From the NCBI GenBank assembly GCA_003599575.1, contig QZKV01000024.1, positions 1-58,336 of the forward strand: 58,336 nucleotides of DNA, read 5' to 3'. Below are positions 21,089-29,691 of this stretch, piece by piece. Source of the DNA: Desulfobacteraceae bacterium. GTDB lineage: Bacteria; Desulfobacterota; Desulfobacteria; Desulfobacterales; Desulfosarcinaceae. The position numbers were made by a program, and so were the translations under genes. Each line of letters opens with the position of its first letter. Position 1 is the stretch's first letter. The notes beneath the pieces are model-generated. The model had not been told where the DNA came from. It saw nothing but the letters and a program-made list of their open reading frames with translations, and did no database searches.

Positions 21089-23239
21089 CTACTCCAGCGA
21101 CTCCAGAATGAACCTGCAATCCGCCACGGTCGCACCCTGCCCGTCCGGGTGCACCAGGAGCGGATTGATATCCAGCTCCTTGATCTCCGGGTTTTCCATC
21201 ACCAGATCGGAGAGCGCGACCAGCAGTTTCTCCAGGCTGCCCTGGTCCGCCTTGGGTTTGCCCCTGAACCCGTTGAGCAGCGCAAATGCTTTGATCCCGC
21301 GCACCATTAACCGCGCGCTGTTGCGGGTGATCGGCGCCAACCGGAAGGTGACGTCCTTGAATACCTCCACGGTAATACCGCCCGCGCCAAACATCAACAG
21401 GTGGCCGAACTTGGGGTAGCGGTTGGCCCCCAGGATCACTTCCTGGCCTGCGGGCGCCATTTTCTGAACGAGCACGCCTTCGATCCGGGCATCGGCGTTG
21501 TAGGCCTTGGCATTGGCGATGATCTCATCAAAAGCCTGTGCTGCTGCTGCGGCGTCCCCCACGTTGATTTTCACACCCCCGGCGTCCGACTTATGGATGA
21601 TCTGCGCAGAAACGATTTTCATGGCCACAGGATAACCGATCCGCTCGGCTTCCCGGACCGCTTCGATCGCTGTCTCGGCCAGGACGGTGGGCAGGACAGT
21701 AAAGCCGTAGGCTTTGAGCAGGTGGATACCGGCCAATTCGCCCAGGTAGGTGTTGCCGGCCGCCAGGCTGGAGGTGATGATGTCGCGCGCCGCGGTCTTG
21801 TCGTGCTTGAGCCTGAAGGCGGCCAGCTCCTGCCGGTTGAGCCATTTGGCATAGCGGTAGATCGCGCCGAAGGCCTTGGCCGCGCTTTCGGGGAAGGTGT
21901 AGACCGGCACCCCGTTTTCCTGCAGGTATTTCACGCCCGCCGATACGTCGACGATGCCCATGAAACAACACAGAATCGGCTTGTGCGAACGCTTGGCGAT
22001 GCGCACGATGGCTTCGGCCGTGCCAACGGCGTTGGTCATGGACTGGGGCGTCAGAATCACCAGTGCGCCATCCACGCCTTCGTCGCGGATGACCGCGTTA
22101 AGCGCATTTTCATAGCGGTCCTGGGCCGCGTCGCCAATGATATCGACCGGGTTGTGGACATTGGCGGTGACCGGCAGATGGCTTTGCAGTGCCTCGATAG
22201 TGTCTGCGCTGAATTTGGCCAATTCCAATCCGGACACCACGGTCATATCGGTGGCGACGATGCCCGGCCCCCCGGCATTGGTCACAATGGCCACCCGGTT
22301 GCCGTTGGGAACCTTGCGGCGCATTTTGCCCAAGGCGTTTTCATTCTTATAGGCGAAGGCAATGGCGAAATCGAACAGCTCATCTATGCTCTGCACCCGG
22401 ATGATTCCCGATTGGGCGAAGATGGCATCGTAGACCGCTTCGGAGCCGGCCAGCGACCCGGTGTGCGAAGCCGCGGCCTGGGCGCCTGCGCTGGTGCGCC
22501 CGGACTTGATCACCAGGATCGGTTTGGGCCGGTTGCCCCCGGTGATTTCCCTGGCAATCCGGATAAACTCCTGTCCGCGTTGCAACTCCTCCACGTAGAT
22601 CAAAATCACTTCGGTGTCCGGATCATCGTAGAAGTAGTTCAGCAGATCCACTTCATCCACGTCGGCCTTGTTGCCGATGGAAACGAACTTGGAAAACCCG
22701 AAATCACGGTCCGCCGCGAAGTCGAGCACCGCCGTGCACAAAGCGCCGCTCTGGGAAATGAAAGAAACGTTGCCCGGCTTGGGCATGCGGGCGGAAAAGC
22801 TGGCATTCAGACGCACATTGGGCAAAGGATTGATCACTCCCAGGCAGTTGGGGCCCACCAGACGCACCTTGTTTTGACGACACATGTCGACGATGCGCCG
22901 CTCTATCGCGGCCCCTTCGCCGCCGATCTCTTTGAAACCGGCCGAAACGATGACCAGACCCTTGACCCCCTTGGCAATGGCGTCTTCGACCGCTTTGACG
23001 GCACTCTTGGGTGGCACGATGATCATGGCCAGGTCCAGCGGATAGGGAATATCCATGACGGTCGGATAGGCGCGCACGCAGGCAACCGAATCGGCGCCCG
23101 GATTGACCGGGTAGAGCACCCCCTTGTAGCCGCCTTTCAGGATATTGACGAAAATGTCATGGCCGACTTTTCCGGGTAAGGTCGAAGCACCCACGACGGC
23201 CACAGACTGCGGAGAAAAAATCGGGTCCAAATCTCTCAT
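21089..23239 (-). CDS. ADP-forming acyl-CoA synthetase (acetate-CoA ligase type)
   Basis: A fused alpha/beta NDP-forming acyl-CoA synthetase of about 716 residues that interconverts acyl-CoA, ADP and phosphate with the free acid, CoA and ATP. The N-terminal CoA-binding domain begins IFSPQSVAVVGASTLPGKVG. The succinyl-CoA-ligase-like domain has SFISQSGALCTAVLDFAA and the phosphohistidine loop AASHTGSLAGSEAVYDA. The C-terminal ATP-grasp domain begins near 500 (LLKAYGF, GYPVAMKIVS, HKSDAGGVKINV). ATG 23239 is preferred over one 108 bases upstream because homology begins there. It is probably transcribed with the downstream CoA-transferase gene. Confidence 0.92.
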   Translation of the reverse strand: MRDLDPIFSPQSVAVVGASTLPGKVGHDIFVNILKGGYKGVLYPVNPGADSVACVRAYPTVMDIPYPLDLAMIIVPPKSAVKAVEDAIAKGVKGLVIVSAGFKEIGGEGAAIERRIVDMCRQNKVRLVGPNCLGVINPLPNVRLNASFSARMPKPGNVSFISQSGALCTAVLDFAADRDFGFSKFVSIGNKADVDEVDLLNYFYDDPDTEVILIYVEELQRGQEFIRIAREITGGNRPKPILVIKSGRTSAGAQAAASHTGSLAGSEAVYDAIFAQSGIIRVQSIDELFDFAIAFAYKNENALGKMRRKVPNGNRVAIVTNAGGPGIVATDMTVVSGLELAKFSADTIEALQSHLPVTANVHNPVDIIGDAAQDRYENALNAVIRDEGVDGALVILTPQSMTNAVGTAEAIVRIAKRSHKPILCCFMGIVDVSAGVKYLQENGVPVYTFPESAAKAFGAIYRYAKWLNRQELAAFRLKHDKTAARDIITSSLAAGNTYLGELAGIHLLKAYGFTVLPTVLAETAIEAVREAERIGYPVAMKIVSAQIIHKSDAGGVKINVGDAAAAAQAFDEIIANAKAYNADARIEGVLVQKMAPAGQEVILGANRYPKFGHLLMFGAGGITVEVFKDVTFRLAPITRNSARLMVRGIKAFALLNGFRGKPKADQGSLEKLLVALSDLVMENPEIKELDINPLLVHPDGQGATVADCRFILESLE

Positions 23240-23309
23240 GGTCTTGCTTTCTTGATGAATTTTTCGTTTCGTCAGACCTCGTGTCGGGTCGAATAAAGAC
23301 GGATGCAAT

Positions 23310-24923
23310 TTATAGAAGGCCCGCAAAAAAGTCGTTGCCTTTGTCATCCACGAGGATAAAGGCCGGAAAATCCTTTACGGTTATCTTGTAGATCGCCTCC
23401 ATGCCCAATTCGGGAAACTCCAGAAGCTCCATATGCGTTATGCAATCCTTGGCCAGGCGGGCCGCCGGTCCCCCGATGGAGCCCAGATAGAATCCGCCGA
23501 ACTTTTGGCACGCTTCGGCGACCAGCGGCGAGCGGTTGCCTTTGGCCAGCATCACCAGGGAGCCCCCCTGCGCCTGGAAAATCGGCACGTAAGGGTCCAT
23601 CCGTCCGGCGGTGGTGGGCCCGAAAGCTCCCGCAGCATACCCCGGCGGTGTCTTGGCAGGGCCGGCGTAATAAATGATATGGTCCTTGAAGTACTGGGGC
23701 AAGCCCCGGCCCTGGTCCAGGCGTTCTTTCAGCCTGGCATGCGCGATGTCGCGGGCCACGATGAGGGTGCCGTTGAGCAGCAGGCGCGTGGCCACGGGAT
23801 GCTGACTGAGCGCGGTGCGGATCTGCGTCATGGGTTGATTCAGATCGATGCGCACCGCCGCGGTATCTTTCACATCGGGCTGCGGCAGATAGCGGGACGG
23901 ATCGGTCTCCAGCTGTTCCAGAAAGATCCCCTGGGAGGTGATCTTGGCCTTGATGTTGCGATCGGCGCTGCAGCTGACCCCGATACCGATGGGACATGAA
24001 GCGCCATGGCGCGGTAAGCGGATCACGCGCACATCATGGCAGAAATACTTCCCGCCGAACTGGGCTCCCAGCCCCAACTGCCGCGAACGCGCCAGCAATT
24101 CGGCTTCGAGCTCCAGGTCGCGGAAGGCATGCCCTCCAGGACCGCCCTGGGTGGGCAGTTGGTCCAGATACCTGGCGGACGCCAACTTTACGGTCTTCAA
24201 GGTCATCTCCGCCGACAAGCCGCCCACCACAACCGCCAGGTGGTACGGCGGGCAGGCCGCCGTACCCAGGCTCTTCATCTTGGCCACCAGATAAGGCACC
24301 AGGTTTTGGCGCGTGAGTACGGCCTTGGTCTCCTGGAACAGGTAGGTCTTGTTGGCCGATCCGCCGCCTTTGGCCAGCATGAGGAAAGAGTAGGCGCCGC
24401 CGTCGACGGCATACAGTTCGATCTGCGCGGGCAGGTTGCAGGCGGTGTTCTTCTCCGCATACATGCTCAGCGGGGCGTTTTGAGAATAGCGCAGATGATT
24501 GCGGGTATACGCCAGATAGACCCCTTTGGACAGCGCTGCTTCGTCATTGCCCCCGGTCCATATCTGCTGGCCTTTTTTGCCGATGATGACCGCCGTACCG
24601 GTGTCCTGGCACATCGGCAATTCACCTTCCGCCGCGATCACCGCATTCTTGAGCATCTCCAGGGCGACAAATCGGTCGTTGGCCGAACTTTCGGGATCAT
24701 CTAGGATGTTGGCCAGCTGCATCAGATGCCCGGAGCGGTAGTAATGAGACACCTCTTTGAAGGCCTGTTCGGCCAGCAGGGTGAGCCCCTCACCGGCCAC
24801 CTTCACGATGTCGCGGCCCTCGAAGGTGCCCACGCTGACATGGTCTGCGGTTAAGCGCCGGTAAACGGTATCATCCTCGCCCAGAGGAAACATCGATTCA
24901 TAGATAAAATCGGTCATGTGCAT
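23310..24923 (-). CDS. Class I fumarate hydratase, fused alpha and beta domains
   Basis: An oxygen-sensitive 4Fe-4S fumarase of about 537 residues that hydrates fumarate to malate. Cluster cysteines are visible in [26 protein letters not shown] and [16 protein letters not shown]. The C-terminal beta domain begins around 370 ([16 protein letters not shown]) and contains the TTAGRMD segment. The chain starts at ATG 24923 or 24917; the first has GGAG at good spacing. A longer frame upstream lacks homology. Such fused enzymes serve the citric acid cycle in anaerobes. Other class I hydro-lyases (tartrate, mesaconate) are possible, but the length and motifs favour fumarase. Confidence 0.9.
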   Translation of the reverse strand: MHMTDFIYESMFPLGEDDTVYRRLTADHVSVGTFEGRDIVKVAGEGLTLLAEQAFKEVSHYYRSGHLMQLANILDDPESSANDRFVALEMLKNAVIAAEGELPMCQDTGTAVIIGKKGQQIWTGGNDEAALSKGVYLAYTRNHLRYSQNAPLSMYAEKNTACNLPAQIELYAVDGGAYSFLMLAKGGGSANKTYLFQETKAVLTRQNLVPYLVAKMKSLGTAACPPYHLAVVVGGLSAEMTLKTVKLASARYLDQLPTQGGPGGHAFRDLELEAELLARSRQLGLGAQFGGKYFCHDVRVIRLPRHGASCPIGIGVSCSADRNIKAKITSQGIFLEQLETDPSRYLPQPDVKDTAAVRIDLNQPMTQIRTALSQHPVATRLLLNGTLIVARDIAHARLKERLDQGRGLPQYFKDHIIYYAGPAKTPPGYAAGAFGPTTAGRMDPYVPIFQAQGGSLVMLAKGNRSPLVAEACQKFGGFYLGSIGGPAARLAKDCITHMELLEFPELGMEAIYKITVKDFPAFILVDDKGNDFFAGLL

Positions 24924-25188
24924 ACCCCCGTCTCCGAAAAAAAGCGGTTTACCTCCGCCGTGGACTGCAAGCACTTCTGATACAAGGTGAGATGGAACAA
25001 AAAGCTTGTTTAGTGGGAAGACAGCGTGCAAGTCAAGCAATTGCTTCGCCCGGGGCAACAAAATGGCGTTCGATTGAAGTGAAAAACAGATCGGCCGGCA
25101 CCGCAACAAGTGCTTTCTCATTTGCGTGCAACATTTCACGGGACCATGCAGCACGGACTCTTCTGGTGTGTGACCTCGCGCTTTCCAG

Positions 25189-26331
25189 TCAGATTTTGAT
25201 CAGCCGCAGAAAATTCTCCACCAGCAGCGGATTTAAGGCTGTGCCGCTCTCTTTGCGCAGAATCTCCGCGACCAGCGCGTCGGGCTTGGGTTCCTTGTAT
25301 GGCCGGCGGGTGCGCATGGCATCAAAGTTATCGGCGATGGCAATCATTTGACTGACCATATTGGGACGCCGGTGGCCCAGGGCGGGATATCCTGTGCCAT
25401 CAAAACGGATATGGTGTTCCAACGCACCGATGAAGGCCAGCCTGGGCAGGCCCTCCATGCGCAGGATCTGACGGGCGCCGCGGATGGTGTGACTGCGCAT
25501 ATAAACCCACTCCTCGTCCGACAGGCTTCCCGGCTTGTTGAGGATGTCGTCAGGCACAAACATCTTTCCGGCATCGTGCAATGCGGCGGCAATGCCTATA
25601 TCCTGCAGTTTGCGCCCGCCGATGTCCAGCGATTGGGCCTGCGCCATGGTCAGAATGCAGACATTGATCGCATGGGTGAAGGTGTATTCGTCCGAGCTTT
25701 TCAAGGTGGCCAGCACATGCAGCGGATGCACGTTGGTCCCGATCACGTTGATGAAGGAACGCACCATCTGTTCGACACCGGCCGCCTCCGGCAGGCTCCG
25801 TGCGGTTTTGAAGTGCTGGTACAACGCCTTGAGTTGCTCAAGGGAAAGATCGCGGGTCAGTCCCACCTGCTCGATGCGCTCACGCATTTCCGGGGAAAGG
25901 GCGGCACTCTCGATGACCGGCTGCACCACCCGCACCTGGACTTTGCCCAGCTTGATGCCGGTGGTACTGCGCACGCCGGCGTTGTCGTCAGCCATACCGC
26001 CAACCAGTTGGGTCAGTTCCGCCAAGGCGAATCCGGCCGTAAACGTCAGCCGTTCGATCCCACTGCGCATAAGGGTCTGGATGAATTGGGAGACATGCGG
26101 CGTTTGAGAGACCACAGGGCGGTTGTCCACCACCAGGTCCTGGTCCACGACCATGAAAGTGATCTCAGAGCGCAGACGCAGCACATGCGCCAGTTCAGCT
26201 TGGGCGCGCTCCAGAGCGCGTGCCACCTGGGGATGGTCGGTGGAATACAAGCGCGCATTGGAAACGGCGGCATTGAGGTAGGCGGCCACCGCAACGATCC
26301 TCTTTTGTTTGGCCAGCACATCGCTCATCAT
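25189..26331 (-). CDS. HD-GYP domain protein, probable c-di-GMP phosphodiesterase
   Basis: A 380-residue cytoplasmic protein. The C-terminal HD-GYP domain (about 195-380) has [15 protein letters not shown], the metal-binding HD in [12 protein letters not shown], and the GYP signature in [14 protein letters not shown]. The domain hydrolyses cyclic di-GMP in characterised members. The N-terminal domain (about 1-115) is not a known sensor. It resembles the N-terminus of the protein encoded just upstream (26328-28574): both begin with a segment of the form LN.A..N.R.Y...HP/HEQV and later have a GI..LTFG/..A.TFG...E.. segment. The ATG overlaps the upstream stop by four bases (ATGA), so the two are translationally coupled. 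Confidence 0.9.
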   Translation of the reverse strand: MMSDVLAKQKRIVAVAAYLNAAVSNARLYSTDHPQVARALERAQAELAHVLRLRSEITFMVVDQDLVVDNRPVVSQTPHVSQFIQTLMRSGIERLTFTAGFALAELTQLVGGMADDNAGVRSTTGIKLGKVQVRVVQPVIESAALSPEMRERIEQVGLTRDLSLEQLKALYQHFKTARSLPEAAGVEQMVRSFINVIGTNVHPLHVLATLKSSDEYTFTHAINVCILTMAQAQSLDIGGRKLQDIGIAAALHDAGKMFVPDDILNKPGSLSDEEWVYMRSHTIRGARQILRMEGLPRLAFIGALEHHIRFDGTGYPALGHRRPNMVSQMIAIADNFDAMRTRRPYKEPKPDALVAEILRKESGTALNPLLVENFLRLIKI

Positions 26332-28574
26332 TTGCGTTCACCTGCCTGAGACGCGAATCCTCTTTTCATCGCCCGTTCGCAAGTTGCAGCGATTACGTGA
26401 TCTTTTTGCCTGAGCCCGATATGCAGCAACTCCTTGACCGCTTCAAAGGGAAAGCCTTCCAGTGATTCAAACAGCACCCGCTTCAAGTGCAACAACGGCT
26501 TGGGGGACAAGCTCCAGCGGCGGCGGGCGATCCTGGACAGGTTGGCGAGGCAGCCCGGATCACCAATCTGGCCCAGCGCGCGCATCGCCGCTTCGCGCCG
26601 CTCTATATCCGCACCCAATGATCCGGCGCGCTCGATCAGCGCCAGCAAGGCCGGAACCGCTTCTTTGATTTTATAATAACCGCATAGCTGAATCGCCTTT
26701 TGAGCCGAAGGGGACCACTGCTGCGCCATCAGTTCGCGCACACGCAAAACGCCCCAGGCATTGTTGAAGCGCAACAGCGTCGCCAATGCCTCCATGCGCA
26801 CATCTTCCACCCGGTGCGCCAGCAAGGCTTTGATCCCCTCGGCATGTTCTGCGCTGCCGAAACGCCGGACGACTTCCAGCATCCGGCAGACAAAATAGGG
26901 ACGCGGATCGCTCAACCGCTCCAAGGCCTCAGCGGCGGCCATTGCCGGCAGGTGGGACAACAGCTGCATGATGGCACTTTCGGGCTGGTACTTTTCATCG
27001 CCCCCCCAGCATTCCAATGCTTCCGCCACGACCGGTTCGCCCATCCGCTCGAGGAATTCAAGCGCCTGCCCCGCGATGTTTCCGGCGGGCCGGTGAATCG
27101 ATTCCACTGCGCGGGCCAAAAACGCCGGGGCAGTAAAATGATCGAGAACCAAACCGCTGATCTTGGCTTTCTCAGAGCTTGCCTGGGTCTGTCGGGCTGC
27201 CTGCACATCATCCCATATTTTAATCAGAACACCGTAAGCATGGAGCTCCAGCAAATCATCCAGAAGAAAAGTGAGCTGCCGGGCCCAATCGCGATATTCT
27301 TCCACTGTCAAACTGCCGGCCATCAGTCCGATCAGGTCAAGCGCCACTCGGGCCGCTATGCTTGCTTCTTCAAGTTCCTCGGCCAGCTCTTTCTTCAACT
27401 GCGCCAAATCATCAGAACCCCCGCCGGCCGGCGGATCGGAGAGCTCTTTGAGCATGCCGGCATAGCCGTCATCCACGAAGTTCTCGTATGCTTCGCGCTC
27501 CAGCAGGACTTGTAAATTCTTCTCGTGCTCCGGTTGCAAAGCCGATAAACCGGCCGCTTCTTTCGGCGGTCCGGTGATGAAGCCCATCTTGCCGACAAAC
27601 GCCAGAAGCGATGGCGATATCGGCCTGCCCTCCGCATTGGCCAGGCGCAGCATACGCGCAACGAGGTCCGCGTCCATACCGCGCACCACATCGGCCGCGC
27701 CGGCCGAAGGATCATGGCGCCCGCACTGATCCAAGGCGGCGGACACGAATTGCTCCTGCAGCTCCGGCTTGAGTTCTTTGACCAGCAGACTGAAACTCTC
27801 CAGACCGGAATGGAAGACTGCTTCTTTGTCTTCGGAGGCCGTTTCAAGATATTGCGCGATCAAGGCCTGATAATAGGCCACCGCCTGATCCGGTGACAAT
27901 TTGTTCGCATTCAACAGCCCGGCCATTTCCTCAGGATCGTAGACCCGCATCGCGGTCAGACCCGGCGCGTCTTTTTCGGCCAGCATGCCGGAAAGCATGT
28001 GTGAAACGAACAGATTCCAAGTCGCGCCGGATTTGGGCGCCACCGGCGAGGGCTGGATTTCCTGCTCCTCGGTGACCTGCAATTTGCTGTAATCCACCGG
28101 ATGCAAGATGATGGTTGAAAGCACGCGGCCCGCTGAGGCGGCCTGGATGCCCCCCTGCCGCTGGATCTCTTCGGGATCCAACGCCAGCAGTTTGACGAAA
28201 CCAAACCATTCGGCCTCAGTGAACTCTTTCCCAAAGGTGATTGCCGCAATACCGCGCTTCTTGAATGCGGTGACCAACTCCTTCAAAGCCGTACTCCTGG
28301 CTTCCAGTGGCTGTGTGCCGATGGCCAATTGCTCCTGCAATACCACCACCTGCAAAGTCGCAAAGCGTTCGGCCGACTTGCGCATGGCATGGCCGGACCG
28401 CTGCGCGCTGCGCCGGACCTGTTCGTGCGATTCCGGATAAATAAGCATGTTTTTGCGGGCGATATTCAACTCCACCAGGGCATCGGCGGTTAGTTTGAGG
28501 GATTGCGCATGCTCGTCGCACATAGCGGACAAATGCGCTGAAGGATTGGAAGTCTCAGGATGTTTTTCCGACAT
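26328..28574 (-). CDS. HEAT-like repeat protein coupled to HD-GYP
   Basis: A 748-residue soluble protein, almost entirely alpha-helical. Residues about 30-130 resemble the N-terminal domain of the HD-GYP protein encoded next to it. The C-terminal third (about 530-740) contains HEAT-like repeats with the usual alternation of helices (EALERLSDPRPYFVC; VRMEALATLLRFNNAWGV; RREAAMRALGQIGDPGCL). There is no signal peptide or membrane segment. The stop overlaps the HD-GYP start. I infer a scaffold or sensor acting together with the phosphodiesterase; no catalytic motif was recognised. Confidence 0.75.
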   Translation of the reverse strand: MSEKHPETSNPSAHLSAMCDEHAQSLKLTADALVELNIARKNMLIYPESHEQVRRSAQRSGHAMRKSAERFATLQVVVLQEQLAIGTQPLEARSTALKELVTAFKKRGIAAITFGKEFTEAEWFGFVKLLALDPEEIQRQGGIQAASAGRVLSTIILHPVDYSKLQVTEEQEIQPSPVAPKSGATWNLFVSHMLSGMLAEKDAPGLTAMRVYDPEEMAGLLNANKLSPDQAVAYYQALIAQYLETASEDKEAVFHSGLESFSLLVKELKPELQEQFVSAALDQCGRHDPSAGAADVVRGMDADLVARMLRLANAEGRPISPSLLAFVGKMGFITGPPKEAAGLSALQPEHEKNLQVLLEREAYENFVDDGYAGMLKELSDPPAGGGSDDLAQLKKELAEELEEASIAARVALDLIGLMAGSLTVEEYRDWARQLTFLLDDLLELHAYGVLIKIWDDVQAARQTQASSEKAKISGLVLDHFTAPAFLARAVESIHRPAGNIAGQALEFLERMGEPVVAEALECWGGDEKYQPESAIMQLLSHLPAMAAAEALERLSDPRPYFVCRMLEVVRRFGSAEHAEGIKALLAHRVEDVRMEALATLLRFNNAWGVLRVRELMAQQWSPSAQKAIQLCGYYKIKEAVPALLALIERAGSLGADIERREAAMRALGQIGDPGCLANLSRIARRRWSLSPKPLLHLKRVLFESLEGFPFEAVKELLHIGLRQKDHVIAATCERAMKRGFASQAGERK

Positions 28575-28943
28575 GATGAACCTTAGCAGATTTATCCATC
28601 CCGCCGGATTGAGCCGCTATGAAGGCAGAATGCGTTCGGAACACGGGAAATTCATCATCAGTATGCATTTGGCAAACCTGCCCATCCGGATCGATCCTGC
28701 CAGCCGGGCTTTCGACAGCGCGGGCATTCGGAGCTTTTGCCTCAGCCTGCGTCGGACAGGCACTATACAAGGACAAACTACCACAGCACCCGTTGAAAGG
28801 CAATCATGTCGGATAGGCAATCCACTCCATCGACATGAACATTTTTCCATTTTTCTTGCGCGCCGGTTGGTGGCGCAGTAAAGAGCACCGCACTTACTGA
28901 AATCTCGTTGCACATCATGGGTTGGACACCGGGGAGGAAAAAC
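28575..28943. other. Divergent intergenic region, no feature recognised
   Basis: This 369-base stretch lies between the divergently transcribed helical-repeat gene and the DUF6064 gene and must hold promoters for both. No convincing -35/-10 pair, hairpin or small gene was identified by eye. Confidence 0.3.
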
Positions 28944-29648
28944 ATGCAGCTTCCATTCACCGCAGAGCAGTTCTTCGATCTCTTTGGCCAATACAACGAG
29001 GCGGTTTGGCCGGCGCAGGTCGTTCTGAATCTCCTGGCCTTAGGGGCGATCGGCCTGTGGATCCAGGGGCGTCCGCATTCAGGCCGGCTTATCTCGGGTC
29101 TACTGGCGTTTCTTTGGGCCTGGACGGGTATCGCCTATCATTGGATCTACTTCACCACCATCAATAAGGCCGCCTATGCTTTCGGCCTGGTCTTCATTCT
29201 AGGCTGCGCTGCATTCCTTTGGGCTGGAGTCATCAAAGGACAACTGGCATTCACCTCGAAGAACATGATTCAGCGCGCCACCGGCGGTGTGCTGGTGGTC
29301 TTCGCGCTGTTCGTCTATCCGGCGCTGTCTGTGTTGTTCGGGCACATTTATCCGGCCATGCCCACGTTCGGCCTGCCCTGTCCGACGACGATATTTACCA
29401 TCGGCATGTTGTGCTTCCTGGCCGCACCATTTCCAAGATACGTGCTGGCGGCTCCCGTGCTGTGGGCGGCCGTAGGGTCCCAGGCTGCGATCCTTCTTGG
29501 CGTATATCAAGATCTCGGGCTGCTTATCGCCGGCATTGTGGGGGTATTTCTGATCGGAGCGGCCAAACGAACCTGCCCGAACGGCGTGAAGCGGCAGGTG
29601 CATCCCGAACCGCATGGCCGGGGGAACGAACAGGGAAGGGCCCATTGA
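28944..29648 (+). CDS. DUF6064 family membrane protein
   Basis: A 234-residue integral membrane protein with about six to seven hydrophobic segments. The N-terminus (MQLPFTAEQFFDLFGQYNEA) and the following VWPAQVVLN match DUF6064 proteins, whose function is not known. ATG 28944 has GGAGG at ideal spacing and begins at the conserved N-terminus; an upstream in-frame ATG adds 12 residues without homology. The C-terminal tail is short and basic. No operon partner is evident; comEC converges from the other strand. Confidence 0.82.
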   Translation: MQLPFTAEQFFDLFGQYNEAVWPAQVVLNLLALGAIGLWIQGRPHSGRLISGLLAFLWAWTGIAYHWIYFTTINKAAYAFGLVFILGCAAFLWAGVIKGQLAFTSKNMIQRATGGVLVVFALFVYPALSVLFGHIYPAMPTFGLPCPTTIFTIGMLCFLAAPFPRYVLAAPVLWAAVGSQAAILLGVYQDLGLLIAGIVGVFLIGAAKRTCPNGVKRQVHPEPHGRGNEQGRAH

Positions 29649-29691
29649 GAAGACCAGGCAGAACCTGCTGCCGCTTGCCCGTCACCAAATC

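Noticed and set aside
21401..23179. 592-codon plus-strand frame opposite the acyl-CoA synthetase
   Set aside because: Antisense shadow; composition typical of complementary high-GC coding sequence.
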